From contig BLSF01000013.1 in the NCBI GenBank assembly GCA_012862575.1, positions 248,001-312,000 of the forward strand: 64,000 nucleotides of DNA. The letters are read 5' to 3'. Every line of letters begins with the position of its first letter. Positions within the stretch are counted from its first letter, which is position 1. Below the pieces are notes generated by a model. That model was given only the letters and a program-made list of their open reading frames with translations. It was not told where the DNA came from and searched no databases. Below are positions 31,301-39,815 of the stretch, one piece after another. Source of the stretch: Parietichytrium sp. I65-24A. Lineage: Eukaryota; Sar; Bigyra; Thraustochytrida; Thraustochytriidae. The translations under genes were made by a program, and so were the position numbers.

Positions 31301-34300
31301 GTTCGTCTCGGACATGATTGTTTTGTTCGTTTTGCACATCCTCAACGCGTCAGTGACTTGCGATGTCCAACTGAATTGGAGCCCGAGCAAAGCAAATTGG
31401 GCAGTAAACTCATCAATAAAATCCAGGAGCTCCATCTTCTGACACTCCGCTGCGGCCTCCCTGCAAATGTCCTTCATCGTCCGTCTCATCTCCCTCTCGA
31501 GGGCTAAAAGCCAGTCCTCGATATTACCTGTTGCTTTCACAGGCGTAGAGAAAGGTACGACTTCGCGGTCCACGCCAATCAAGTTCTTCATCTCAGTGAT
31601 GGTCGAAGGGTCGTCTTCCTCGTGAGTCACCTGACTGATTGCGTCAAACACTTTCTCATAGTATGGTTGTACTGACTCGACGTCCGAGCCTTGTGACAGA
31701 ATCTGGAGCAAAACGGGGTTGCTTACAAAGTAGAATCGTGGGAAACGAGAACGCTTTTGCTCCAAATAGCCTTCGAGGCTCTTTTGGCAGCGCTCTAACT
31801 CTGTGTAGAGTACCGGGAGGGTGTTCTTCAAGAGCTCGTTGGAGCAGCATGTAACCACGTTTCCCATGGACTCCTGTGCACGTTCCATAATTTTGTGAAA
31901 GTCTTTGTCTATCTTGGCGAACTTTTTAGCGTCTTGTGGCATTTGTTTGGCAATGTCACCCCCGGTAAATACGCTCTCCAGTGACATCCACAACATTTGA
32001 ACTTTGATCCACCTCTCCAGCGTTTCTCCGGTTTCAGAGAGTTGAGCAAGGATATTTACTACCTCATCTTTGAAGGGCGCAACGTGGCGCATGGACAGCA
32101 TAGATTGACACGCGAGCTGTGACTCCTCAAGATCTTCCACAATTTGGCTGAAACCTTTCAAAACTCTGCAATCGCGCTGGCGCCACTTTGCGAATTGAAA
32201 GTGCTCAGACGCCCATTTTTCCTTGATGGCATTGATCTTCTCTTCAATTTCCAGCTCCTTATCGGCGCCTCGGCATGTATCCTCGATCTCTTCTTTGTGA
32301 CTGAGCATTACAGGATGCCAAAGCTCTCTCAATTTCCCCGACTCCGTGTTGAACCTGATGCCCGTCAAGTGAGAGACCTGGGCCCAGTGCCTGTTCTTGA
32401 TGGAGGGCTTGCTGAGCTCCAGCAACAGAGGCAAGATGCTTTGAAAGTCTGTAAGGTCATGGCGCAAGTCTCGAAAAGCATCCCAGTCGCGCAGCTTGGA
32501 AGGCAAGCGCTTGCAGCGGTTTTCAAATTCTACCACCATCTCATCCATCGAGGCGACGTTCTTTACACAATCCACCCACATCTGGTTCCGATATTGTTCC
32601 ATAGTATCGACGACGTCAATGTAGAGGCCGTAGAGCTGATCGAGCAGATTGAGCTCCTTCTTCGTCTTGACCAACTCTGGGTACACGGTGGGCTTCAAAG
32701 CAAACAGCTCTTCGCCTGCAAGAAGAGTTTCCTGTTTCCTCGCTCGGACTTCGTACTCGTTTTTGAATCTACGCAGCCGCTCGACAGCTTCCTTTGGTTT
32801 GAGGCCCACCACCATTGGACCATTGGCGAGATAAGTCGTGCGAAAAATGCTCACCTCTTGCCCAAACGCCTTGACGTCTCGAATCAATTGCACCTTGAAC
32901 TTCCCTTGGATGCCGGCTAGCTGATCGGTGATTTCTTCCGCAAAGTCCCCCAGCTTTCGCCAGGAGCTCCTAAGAATTGACTTCTTGTCCATCTCGTCCT
33001 TTTTCACCACGCCCGACGGCAGATAATGGTCCAACATGTCGTACATGTCCAGAATCGGGGTAATCTCTTGCTCGATGGTGGATTCCCGCTCTCGGACTTC
33101 CTTCAATACGTTCATTACGTAGCGAAGCGACTCCAAGCTGTTGACTTCTTTCCCAACACGCTGCTGAGTGAGACGAATGTACTCAAGCAGTTCTTCCATC
33201 GCTTCATAGGCTTGTTGGTGAACTTTATCAGAATACTGTACCTTCCACTGTGATGCCTCGCTTTGAAGCTGGAGCTTCAAGTTGTTAGTGTTCAGCGAAA
33301 GGGCGCCAATATTGTGAACACCTGCGATCTGTTTGATCTGGTTTTCGATAGACACAAAGCGGGAAAGTTCGTGCTCAAAGTCCTCGATGCTCGGGTTCCG
33401 GTCTATGAATTTCTTGTACTGATACTCCATGTCTTCTTTCCACAACCAATCATAGCCCGAAAAGCTTGCCAAGTAGTCTCTGACGTGATTCTTGGTGCCG
33501 AGGAGAGCTCCCGTGAGAAGAAGAACAGAGCGTACAATTTGTACGTCCTTGCCAATGCGCTCGAAGAATGAGGTCTTATTGCACTCACCTGTCCCTGCGA
33601 TTTCCTGGAGTTTCACGTCCAGTTGACCCCACTCCCAAATATTTTTTGTGGACCATAAAATACTTTGTGCGCACTTGTTAATGCAGCTCTGAACCTCATC
33701 AAGAGAAGGCACGAGCCTCACGCTTGGAACACTAAGCTGAACGTCCACTTCGAAGAAAGGCTTCACCAAATACAGGAAACCAGTCGAGCCCTTTGCGCAA
33801 ACTCTTGTTTTGATAGCCGCGAGAGAATTTTTGGTGGCCTGAAGCAACCCTTGGTACATCATTCTGTTGTAGTGCGAAATGATACCAGCAAAGTTTTCGT
33901 CGCCCACCTTTGCGTGCTCGCCCTCTGCGTCCGAGAAGCGATACTGCTTTACCATTCGCACCAAATCCTGCACTGCTGTCTCGATTTCGACGTTCTTGGA
34001 CTCCAAGAAAAAGGTTTGACGCTTCACGAACGTTTCCTGTTTTTGAACAAACTCGTCCAGAGTCAGCAAACCGTCAGTTGGAAGATCCACAAGGATGGAC
34101 TTGCCAACCTTTTTCAAGTTCTTCTCGACCCTGTTTTCGATAATGTCATTAATGTTCACGATTAACTCCTCAAGCCTTTCAAGAGAAGCTTGCACTGATT
34201 GCTTGTAGGACTCGATGTTCATGCTCGTCCAGGTCAGAGTCACCATTCCGGGCCTGAGAGTCTGGTCAAGGTCGTCCACTTGCGGCTGCAGCATCTCGCG

Positions 34301-36841
34301 CGCAACGGGGAGAATCATTCCAACGACACGATCGTATTCTCGGAGAAGATAGGTCAGCTCGTTGTGGCAATGCTTGAATTTCTGCTCCTGCAAAAGCACC
34401 ATCTGCGCAGATGCAGGTATCTCGATCCCCATTCTTGCAAGGCACTTGGCTTCGCGGATTAGCTGCAAGATGTCAGAGTCAAAGTTCACGAACAGCTTTT
34501 TAGAGGACTGGTGGCGGATAATCAAGGTAGCCTGCAAACCTGCTCGAGCAGCTTCCACCGAGTTGCACCACGCTTCGTACCATAAATACTCAAAGGCCAC
34601 CAAAGTCTTGGCGACCTTGTTGTACGTTTTGATGATCTTTTTGGAATCCTTGGTAGACAGCACACCTTGGTTCATCTCAAATTTGCGCATTGGTTCCTCA
34701 ATTCTTCGCAACAGGTGGCGTGCCCATAAAATACATCCGGCCACGGGTGGCATGTTCCTGCTGATAGGAGGACTGTGCTTGTGCTTTTCGTAGAGCTCTT
34801 GCACGGTGGTGAGATCGAGGCCGTAGTTGTGGAAAATGACCGTGAACTTGCTGTCCAGATCTGACTTCAGGTTTTCCCGCTGTAATATTGTCTGAAACTT
34901 TTTCAACAAGCTCAACGACGCCTCAATTGATGTAATGGACTCGAAAGACCTGTTGATGAACTGCTGCAAGAGTGTCTCCAAATCAGTGATGCGCACGTTG
35001 AACTGGATGTAGTCGCGGTCAAATTTGTTGTTGTAAAAGTCCAGCAGGTCATGCTCCCTGTCGCGAAAGTCCTTCACGATTCTCCGGAACTGCGCGATGA
35101 GCCCCTCCATGCCCTCGAGCTGATGTTTTGACAGGCTCTCGAATTGGTGTATCGTGGAGAACATGTCGATAAGCTTTATAACACGCCGGCAAAACAGGTC
35201 CATCTTCCCAAAAATCTGAGTTTCGCTAAAGTCAAACTGCCTTCCCTTTGGCATCGTCAATAGCTTGTCTTTCGTGATGTGGTACTGCTCTTGGTATGCC
35301 TCGTTCAAGTGCAAGCAAGCTTCAAGGGCGTGCAAAAGCTCCTCCGGGTTGCTTTCCCAGATTCGATTGACAGAGTCGACACCTTCTTTGTTCTTCGCGT
35401 CTCCTTGGCCAGATTGGCGGCTCCTGCGAGAAGGCGACGATCTTGCTGGGCTGGCCGCTTCACCGCTTGTGTCCTCCTTTGCGACAGTACGCGGTTCCTC
35501 GCTCCCGATGGTGAGATACCGCTTGCAATTAATGATCATTTGGTTTGATATTTTCATAAAAAGACCGGTCATACGCTCACTTGTGTTGTAATAGCGAGCG
35601 ATGGTGTGTATCATCTTTATCGAGTTCATCAGCGCTGGCAGGGTATCAATGATTGTCTGTGGCGTTCCGTGATAGAGTGGATCAATAAATTTCTCCAGAG
35701 TTGCCAAGTACTTGACGTTGTCCTTCGCCTCATTTGCTGCCTCGGTAATGTTGATGTCAATCTGCCGCCATCGCCTAAGCAGATTAACAATATTCTGAAT
35801 CTGAAACTCTGAGCTTGGGCCGCTCATTGCGCCGATCACACTGAATGCTGCACCAACCCCACCACCGAAACCTAGCTTCTGCTGTTGCTGGGTTTTGGTA
35901 ACGCTTTGCAAGATGCTAATTACCGTTCGGCACTCTCTGCTCTTCAGCTGCTCTGTGATGGAGGCCAGCCTTTGCGTGCGCCTCCTCCAGTACTCTAGCT
36001 CGGTGTATGGCCCTTTGTCGTCAGTATTCCACTTTGATTGTTCGTCCTCCTCAAGACAGGCTTCAATGGTGTCACACCATGATCCCAAAAGGTCCACAAA
36101 GTGTGCAAGGATTTCTGGGGATATCTTTGATGACGTGGAAGCGAGTTCGATGTATTGTGGCCGTGGCTTTGCGAGCTCTAGACCAGCTGTTAAACTGCCA
36201 AGGTTTTCCTGCACTGATTCGATGAATTTCTCCAAACCATTGCAAAATTCTCGAGACTCTTTCGGAGTGGCCTTCTGCCAGTCATCCTTTGCCTCGATCA
36301 GCGGTCGCAGGGTTTTACTCAGAACGGTCTCGTACGACTTGAGAAGCTCTGCATTAAGCGTGCCGAAAGAAATTTCGCCGTCTCCGCAAACGGACGGGTC
36401 CAGATCTTTTTTCTCCACTCCAGGAACTTTTGTCCGGAAAAAGTACACGCATTGCTCTTTCAGCGGAATGGACTTGCCGTCTGCAACAAACAACAGTCTC
36501 CCCCCATGATCCTTGGCCGGTTCTTTGCTGCTCTCCGCTAAATCAGGCGCGCCGGACTCCTCCGTGCTCTGGTTGCCTCCTATAGTATCCGGGATTACGC
36601 TTTCGTCCTCGTCAGAAAACTTGCGCTCGCCTGCGAGCTGTTGCAGCTGATGCCTCTGCCACTCCTCCGGGATCTGGTAAAAGAACAGGAGATGGTCCGG
36701 CCCACTAGATTTAAAGAAGCGATTCACCTTGCGCAACGCGTCTTCGTCTCTCAGGCTGCGTTCCACAAACCCTTCGTCGCAAAAGCCCAGACTCTCATTG
36801 ATCTTTCCTACCATCCATCTGTGCCGAGCTTGCAGGGCCAT
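22319..36841 (-). CDS. Axonemal outer-arm dynein heavy chain, gamma class (DNAH5/DNAH8/ODA2-like)
   Basis: 4840 residues in one uninterrupted exon, a full-length dynein motor. Residues 1 to about 1800 are the tail and linker. The P-loops are GPAGTGKT at 1979-1986 (AAA1), GPPGSGKT at 2269-2276 (AAA2), GAAGTAKT at 2608-2615 (AAA3) and GLGGSGKQ at 3051-3058 (AAA4). AAA1 also shows the dynein signature CFDEFNRIE and the NPGYAGR element. The stalk coiled coils lie at about 3280-3400 and 3530-3620, with the microtubule-binding tip between them. AAA5, AAA6 and the C-terminal domain follow to the end. AAA1 to AAA2 reads HYDFGLRNILSVLR, REMNLSKFV and ALVRHGI, which fits the gamma class better than the beta (DNAH9/11/17) class. 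It drives ciliary beating as part of the outer arm. Low-complexity insertions are seen near 450-490, at 2730-2778 (within AAA3) and near 2950. The start is the first ATG of the frame, at 36841. Confidence 0.97.
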   Translation of the reverse strand: MALQARHRWMVGKINESLGFCDEGFVERSLRDEDALRKVNRFFKSSGPDHLLFFYQIPEEWQRHQLQQLAGERKFSDEDESVIPDTIGGNQSTEESGAPDLAESSKEPAKDHGGRLLFVADGKSIPLKEQCVYFFRTKVPGVEKKDLDPSVCGDGEISFGTLNAELLKSYETVLSKTLRPLIEAKDDWQKATPKESREFCNGLEKFIESVQENLGSLTAGLELAKPRPQYIELASTSSKISPEILAHFVDLLGSWCDTIEACLEEDEQSKWNTDDKGPYTELEYWRRRTQRLASITEQLKSRECRTVISILQSVTKTQQQQKLGFGGGVGAAFSVIGAMSGPSSEFQIQNIVNLLRRWRQIDINITEAANEAKDNVKYLATLEKFIDPLYHGTPQTIIDTLPALMNSIKMIHTIARYYNTSERMTGLFMKISNQMIINCKRYLTIGSEEPRTVAKEDTSGEAASPARSSPSRRSRQSGQGDAKNKEGVDSVNRIWESNPEELLHALEACLHLNEAYQEQYHITKDKLLTMPKGRQFDFSETQIFGKMDLFCRRVIKLIDMFSTIHQFESLSKHQLEGMEGLIAQFRRIVKDFRDREHDLLDFYNNKFDRDYIQFNVRITDLETLLQQFINRSFESITSIEASLSLLKKFQTILQRENLKSDLDSKFTVIFHNYGLDLTTVQELYEKHKHSPPISRNMPPVAGCILWARHLLRRIEEPMRKFEMNQGVLSTKDSKKIIKTYNKVAKTLVAFEYLWYEAWCNSVEAARAGLQATLIIRHQSSKKLFVNFDSDILQLIREAKCLARMGIEIPASAQMVLLQEQKFKHCHNELTYLLREYDRVVGMILPVAREMLQPQVDDLDQTLRPGMVTLTWTSMNIESYKQSVQASLERLEELIVNINDIIENRVEKNLKKVGKSILVDLPTDGLLTLDEFVQKQETFVKRQTFFLESKNVEIETAVQDLVRMVKQYRFSDAEGEHAKVGDENFAGIISHYNRMMYQGLLQATKNSLAAIKTRVCAKGSTGFLYLVKPFFEVDVQLSVPSVRLVPSLDEVQSCINKCAQSILWSTKNIWEWGQLDVKLQEIAGTGECNKTSFFERIGKDVQIVRSVLLLTGALLGTKNHVRDYLASFSGYDWLWKEDMEYQYKKFIDRNPSIEDFEHELSRFVSIENQIKQIAGVHNIGALSLNTNNLKLQLQSEASQWKVQYSDKVHQQAYEAMEELLEYIRLTQQRVGKEVNSLESLRYVMNVLKEVRERESTIEQEITPILDMYDMLDHYLPSGVVKKDEMDKKSILRSSWRKLGDFAEEITDQLAGIQGKFKVQLIRDVKAFGQEVSIFRTTYLANGPMVVGLKPKEAVERLRRFKNEYEVRARKQETLLAGEELFALKPTVYPELVKTKKELNLLDQLYGLYIDVVDTMEQYRNQMWVDCVKNVASMDEMVVEFENRCKRLPSKLRDWDAFRDLRHDLTDFQSILPLLLELSKPSIKNRHWAQVSHLTGIRFNTESGKLRELWHPVMLSHKEEIEDTCRGADKELEIEEKINAIKEKWASEHFQFAKWRQRDCRVLKGFSQIVEDLEESQLACQSMLSMRHVAPFKDEVVNILAQLSETGETLERWIKVQMLWMSLESVFTGGDIAKQMPQDAKKFAKIDKDFHKIMERAQESMGNVVTCCSNELLKNTLPVLYTELERCQKSLEGYLEQKRSRFPRFYFVSNPVLLQILSQGSDVESVQPYYEKVFDAISQVTHEEDDPSTITEMKNLIGVDREVVPFSTPVKATGNIEDWLLALEREMRRTMKDICREAAAECQKMELLDFIDEFTAQFALLGLQFSWTSQVTDALRMCKTNKTIMSETNKLQLAILSKLSSLCLTDLGSKMNRKKVETLVTIQVHQRDVFNDLLKLFKDRKITSADDFEWLKQARFYWVPEGKDSVESEGACVVSVCDTQFDYAYEYLGCKERLVITPLTDRCYVTLTQALAMHLGGAPAGPAGTGKTETVKDLGRSLGLYVVVTNCTDQQRYADLAKIFKGLCQAGIWGCFDEFNRIELPVLSVVAQQVLAITNAKRMQSSTVAFPGDADMISLKTSVGYFITMNPGYAGRHELPENLKALFRSVAMMVPDREIIIRVRLCSVGYTKFTELAKKFNALYLCCEEQLSAQRHYDFGLRNILSVLRSAGETKRLNQDKDEHILVMHALREMNLSKFVAQDVPLFLSLLRDIFPTVPENNELSGGEGGDLANFDVALEKSVKQSGLQAHPNWVRKVEQVRNTALVRHGIMLIGPPGSGKTKCLDTLVDIQTATTGVLNKIVRINPKSVLVSELFGETDPVSNEWIDGVFSVLWQKYNDRTRKDFTWLVCDGPVDAIWIENLNTVLDDNKILTLANGDRIPMTDNVKLVFEAEDLNNASPATVSRAGIIFLSESDLDWSPVLASWIDTQEETHVPILKDLFQRYLGDSELLSGFGRIFLPVISRSRVSLVTSIFEFLNVLMKSAKLSDSPSDVEVELEKLFLFSLIWTLGALLEQTERKKFDKFLNSLNTSGLLPKHASAEDTCFNYYLSLPEIEWEPWETPNWDGPGGRPPSSPESMRRNFATLLVPTKETTRAMYVLEKVHQTKAPVLLVGAAGTAKTSTAYMFFDHLKRKSQTLFKSVNFSFATTPRLFQETVEGEVDKRGGKTYGPPNGQSMTIFLDDLSLPEANKWGDQPTLELLRQLMETKTMAFLDKDKRGDLKTIEDVQFMAAMNHNIKHGASQGEISDESRTIDTSGAKGKGATGVAGESSQNEDSARENSKEKLNIPNRLLRHFFVMNVITPEFDIIREIYGKIVNVYLKSAPNSIADDLKKVQSHADKILPATINLWNKVKSALLPTPSKSHYIFTMRDLSRVFQGVLRAPLEVLVENEKALFQLWRYEIDRVFADKLTNDEDKAKFTHLVDEVALKDLGKEAIMSFHYHATSTQPSSAASGQQPTKKKKDATENTSKDLVTFVDFLREDEYDEDGVLVREAPSVYEPAQSMDEIKVKVEAALTAHNSEFPGSAMGLVLFKDALKHLLRVSRVLRLPRGNMLLIGLGGSGKQSVTRLASYIVKNDLFQIRLSRAYNLNALMDDMRLLYRKVGKERKPVTFLITENEIRDESFLQVLNSFLTSGEIVGLFPKDELAVMASEMRNFAMKEVDGFVDSTENLVRYFINYIRSNLHIVICMSPASSKYVERIRKFPGLFSTTYIDWFLPWPREALQAVSQSKLEGFAVDCTQQVQTALVSYIGEVHLMAVDIGQRYFERMRKTVYQTPKSFLSFIADFQNLYSDRLAELSKKEQRVELGLKKLAKGAQDVEQMKSLLAAEEVKLREAEEACNSMLSSLEQSSMEAKKEAEVVVSIKLSCEKEAHKINEEKNEAAAELAAAKPFLDEAEEAANSIKANDLVEMKKLPKPGDIIKLVFDGVMILRMFRLNPVVQSSVSLGVGKEKKKIDFVQDSYALCQKTMLADSSFLRSLFHFSEHEKDNINEETIELLLPYLELDGFDPSVARNASKACEGLCTWVIAMVKYNAASKVVKPKLEKLGLAEARHEAALAKLDSAERSLQKCKEKLEDLQERFQTQMNERHRIEASTLASKRKMEQATALIEGLRDERERWTEDGKVFQDIKKRLVGDCALASAFLSYAGPFNQDFRNVLVREMLFAELVKRKIPVSSITGSGADKEQAEPFDLTQFLCDPVTIGEWSMQTLPSDPLSVQNGILVTRSSRFPLLIDPQGQGLQWIKAKEAGSLPSFGISSPDHPRFREQLEHCMADGLSLVLVLNAEEEIDPLILDPVLEKRVVSRAKAKYITVADRPCEYSDQFKLYLITQLPKPAFSPELQAKVTMVDFTVNVKGLEEQLLGHVIRKEQRLLEDQLRDVLASVTFNSKRLVELNEELLLRLTENSTGNLLDDTELISVLASTKKAAVDVREKLQTADETKRSINEKREQYRAVAARGAVLYFGIVDMSAVNAMYETSLDQFMHLFLHSMEASDRPLSVKSRVCAIVSMLTTSVYRYISVGLFKRDRLTFSLLVLLRILSDAGHLKPQMVRLLLHGGAEFDIQSLPPKTMNWMSDTMYVNAYALTKIDFFKSLLENMKDKEPLWKRWCEENEPERVQVPDYEAKFIGNVGSFLRLLLVRALREDRTAVSAQHFIRMNEEVEAYGLTLPCLGPVFVDTLTEPMEKVFEDLRADTPALFLLSPGADPTENIEIYCKKVSKQQIAIISMGEGQDKIALKALGDAISNGDAVLLLNAHLALGLMEQLSEIIERVSASLEAMQESQDDSNDPEPMPVSAQADSNFGGQGASRIAQPSSVNVNKLLAVNPKFRLFITTEPIDQGFPISLLRQCVKLTNEPPAGMKANLMRSYTELIDQERLDRIETEQWRKSMYCICFLHGVVQERRKFGPIGWAVPYEFSGSDLDAALTFLERHMFSGDLRFDAVQYMVSAVFHGGRVTHEKDRDLLSSLVDNFVQSNMLVPGAAFTPENKLTDIPLYDVLDCTEIEGYVNAISHLGDNESPELLGLHPNASISLMHIQSKALLDSVLTTQPKEAAAEEGRSPEELVEIKATEILEKLPPLPSSHIARENISKMGGFAVPTNVFLLQEFEHLTAVRKLVKNSLTDLVSAIRGEVVTTETIANCLAAIAQSRVPDSWVFTLTGEEFSWRSRTLGSWLEGLQKRAAQLTTWITSGRPTSFWLAGFRNSRGFLTAVKQEVVRQHASEGWSLETVEVSAEVCSNFKDPSHIKNGPKEGAYVYGLALEGAGWDDAESSLRESRPKVLQEGFPVLHVTFAPRSHKRNASMDQGPYGGYSCPVYRYGDRQSLILTVSLPSKEHRPVHWRLRSVALILQQL

Positions 36842-37733
36842 TTTCCGCACAAGCAGCGTCCGCCTTCCCCACGTCCACTACCCCGCTCTCGCGCCACACC
36901 TAGCCGCACTCCCTGCTTCCTGCTTTCTGCTTTCTGCTTCCTGCTTCCTATTCCCTTCGCCGCTGTCTTAAATCGATGGTGTCGGCGCTTTGCAACAGCT
37001 CTCAAGCCCGAGCTTCCGTGACTTCCGTGACTTCCGTGTCCCCGACAGACTCCCTCCCCTCGACTGACCACGGTTTGTTTGTCACAGTTTCGTCAAGAGT
37101 TGCGACCCGCCAATATGGCTTCGTTACTGGTTAGGTGTCCTCGCTTAGCACTGCCTACTGTCCTCTTGTTGTCACAGCTACTGGGCTACTTGCGGACGCT
37201 TTGACAGCGAGTACAGCTGTTAGTTGGTTGCGTTAGGTGTTGAACGGTTCCCAACCGGATCGATTCTGGTTCCGCAAAGTGGAGGACCGTTTGTTCACTT
37301 TGTTCTCGAATAACTTACTGTTCTAAGGAAGAACCTGGAACCGAAAAATGGTACGAGAAGACAGCAAAGGACAAGGAGTTTCTGCCTGTGAGTGCCAGCG
37401 AGTTGTTGTATCGGGGAAGGATGTGACGCTTTGCCTGCGCGCGCGTCAAAGGAGGGACGTAAATTGTGCGTTTGAGGAGTTTTGGGCTTTACTTTTTTCA
37501 AACAAACTGAAGTGGACTCAGCCCTAATGAGGCAGTAAGTATTAGTAAGTCCGTTTTGGTCGGAGTTGTCGTTGTTGTTGGAACTCTGAAGAAAGAGTTT
37601 TGACTCTTGCAGGAGCTCGTGGTTAGACAAAATATTTTTACAGATAGCCAGGCACACGCGCGCCAAAATTTCGCGTTACTTTTCATTCCCCACGATACTA
37701 GATTTGAAGGATTTGCTCGCGAGAAAGCTATTT
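36842..37733. other. Dynein upstream region
   Basis: About 890 bp between the dynein start and the stop of the cysteine-rich membrane protein gene. It contains a CTGCTTY tandem stretch at about 36911-36951 and a short GACTTCCGT repeat near 37018-37040. No gene seen. Confidence 0.55.
36911..36951. repeat. CTGCTTYC 7-mer tandem repeat
   Basis: Five to six imperfect head-to-tail CTGCTTY units about 70 bp upstream of the dynein start codon. Confidence 0.8.
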
Positions 37734-39815
37734 TTAGACGTACATGCTCTTCGGGGCTGAAGACGGCACCATATCAGAATTTGGTTGCAATGACTCACGG
37801 TTGTGAATGACTTTGGCCATGATCGCTCCGGCAACAAAGAGGAACGCGAACGAGCCGATAGTCACACCCAAGAAAGGGGCAACTCCGTTTGAATCTGATG
37901 CAGAGCTATCTGGCTCAACAATTGTTTCTGTCCCCATAACGGTAGGAGAGGAGGTTTTGCAGGCGAAAAAGTTCGAGGTGGTATTTGTCCAAGCAGTTCT
38001 GGATAGTTTTTCAGGCAAAGCAACTTGGTACCAAGCTTCTCCGTTGTCTTCAAGCGCAGAAACAAAGAGGATCTTGATTTCCGGATCTGCCTTATAGTCG
38101 AGAACGAGTATTTCAGCAGAAGTGTCGTCTGGCTGATCACGGAACGTGGCTGTGTCATTCACAGCACTCGAGCACAGCGCAATGCCGGGCGAGTACGGAG
38201 CGGAGCTGTCCATTTGACCGCAGTCTTCGGTCTGCAGAAGGTCTCCTTGCACCCAGCCCTCTAGATATTCCAAAGCGGACTCTCGTGGGCGAAGCTTAAA
38301 GAGGCTGCCGTCAGAGCTTATATCGATATGCTCGAGCTCCAAGAAGGCTGGAATGGTCATTATTGCATCGTCTGCGCCACTCGACTTCGACAAAGACACA
38401 GAACTTGCGGAGCAGAGAACTGTGGAGGCGGAGCATGTTGCCGCCCCACATACATCGTCAGCTGTTGCATCGCAGCACTCCTCCGCAGAGTGCGAAGCAT
38501 CCTCAGCGCAAGAACAGACACCTTCGCGCTGGCACTCTCGTTGGCATCCACCAAACACTTGTGACATGTTGAAATTGCAGCTGGCGTCCTCTTCCTCGCA
38601 AACTGGCTCGCTGTTCTGGGCTGACTCGAACATTTCGGCCTCTCCCCAGCCCGTTCTGCCATCGGATGATTTGGACTTGAGCCGAAACCACGCCCTGTCT
38701 GCTGACACACCCGTGTGATAAAAGGTCTCGGAAGCATCCGTCTCCCAAACAACGGTAGCATCAGATGACGCGGCGCTTCTGATCTTCACCTTGCCGACAG
38801 GTACAAGGGCCTCAAAAGTAGTGCAGATCCAATCGACGGAGCAAGTCGCAGAATCAGGAGCCACGCAACACTCATTCGCGGTTGATGCACAGGAGCAGGT
38901 CGTTGTGGCGGAGCAGTACGAGGTACAAGCGCCGAGCTTGTCTGTAACAGACGCCTCGCAGGGGTACCCTTCGACTGGGCACACATCATTTGCGCCTTGA
39001 TCGAGAGGGAGGGAGAGAACAGTGGGGTTGATGGATCCTGGGTCCATCTCCACATTACCGTAGACGTGTTGGTGGCCCACCAGCCCGCTGGCTGATTTAA
39101 ATGCTTCTGATTGCAGACGCTGGCTATCTCCAGTTACCTGAGAAGAAACAAAGGTGACTCCATCAGGAACCAAAATTGGAATGCCCAGAGCTTTGCCAGT
39201 GGCTTGGAAGAGATTCCGAACCGCGGTCGTAATTTCTCGATCGTATGAAGTGAACGGCTGAGACTCCTTCGCGCTAACCTGAACCTGAATCACTCCGTCC
39301 GTGTTCCCTGCCGTTAGGCCATAACTTGCATTAGCGAGTGGCATCAGCTGCCCAATCTTGACCTCCCCTTGTGCGTTTCTTGCCACCAAAAAATGCGGCC
39401 ACTTCATCTCGCCGTCGAAAGCAGAAATCATTTCCTCCCAGCTGCTGTCCATCGTGTGCACCAAAAATTTGTTCAATGGATTTTGAGTGTGTTCAACGCC
39501 ATCGACTTGGGCCGAACGGTCCAGATTGTCGACGACGAAAGAACCGGCAGTGGAGAGCCAACCTGTGCACTCTGACATTGACGTCTTCAAGACACGACCA
39601 GCCTCGAGCCCCGATTCTAGCGGCTGCACTTGATAATAATTTTTCATGCTCGAGATCTTGAGCTCGAAAATGTTTTCTGGGGATGCCGTGTAAGAGCCGA
39701 GGAACGACGTCTCGATTGTGACTCCCGCTCTGTTGGGGCACAGCCATGGCTGCCAAGCCTCCCCAGCGCCGGGCAGCACACACAGCAGCAGAAGACCGCA
39801 GGCGTTGCGCAGCAT
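37734..39815 (-). CDS. Cysteine-rich type I membrane protein with SH3-like modules
   Basis: 693 residues, single exon. The ATG at 39815 is followed by a signal peptide (LLLLCVLPGAGEA). Residues to about 300 form a domain that I do not recognise. Two cysteine-rich modules follow, each with CSCA and ECC motifs. Each is followed by a beta-rich segment that resembles bacterial SH3 (SH3b) domains; the first reads GKVKIRSAASSDATVV and ends GRTGWGEA. A third SH3-like segment precedes the membrane helix (about 645-672, GVTIGSFAFLFVAGAIM). A short cytoplasmic tail ends MYV. It is probably a cell-surface protein facing outside, but ligand and role are unknown. SH3b domains bind cell-wall or peptide ligands in bacteria, so surface recognition is a guess. 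It diverges from the VWA gene across a 2.4-kb gap. Confidence 0.85.
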   Translation of the reverse strand: MLRNACGLLLLCVLPGAGEAWQPWLCPNRAGVTIETSFLGSYTASPENIFELKISSMKNYYQVQPLESGLEAGRVLKTSMSECTGWLSTAGSFVVDNLDRSAQVDGVEHTQNPLNKFLVHTMDSSWEEMISAFDGEMKWPHFLVARNAQGEVKIGQLMPLANASYGLTAGNTDGVIQVQVSAKESQPFTSYDREITTAVRNLFQATGKALGIPILVPDGVTFVSSQVTGDSQRLQSEAFKSASGLVGHQHVYGNVEMDPGSINPTVLSLPLDQGANDVCPVEGYPCEASVTDKLGACTSYCSATTTCSCASTANECCVAPDSATCSVDWICTTFEALVPVGKVKIRSAASSDATVVWETDASETFYHTGVSADRAWFRLKSKSSDGRTGWGEAEMFESAQNSEPVCEEEDASCNFNMSQVFGGCQRECQREGVCSCAEDASHSAEECCDATADDVCGAATCSASTVLCSASSVSLSKSSGADDAIMTIPAFLELEHIDISSDGSLFKLRPRESALEYLEGWVQGDLLQTEDCGQMDSSAPYSPGIALCSSAVNDTATFRDQPDDTSAEILVLDYKADPEIKILFVSALEDNGEAWYQVALPEKLSRTAWTNTTSNFFACKTSSPTVMGTETIVEPDSSASDSNGVAPFLGVTIGSFAFLFVAGAIMAKVIHNRESLQPNSDMVPSSAPKSMYV

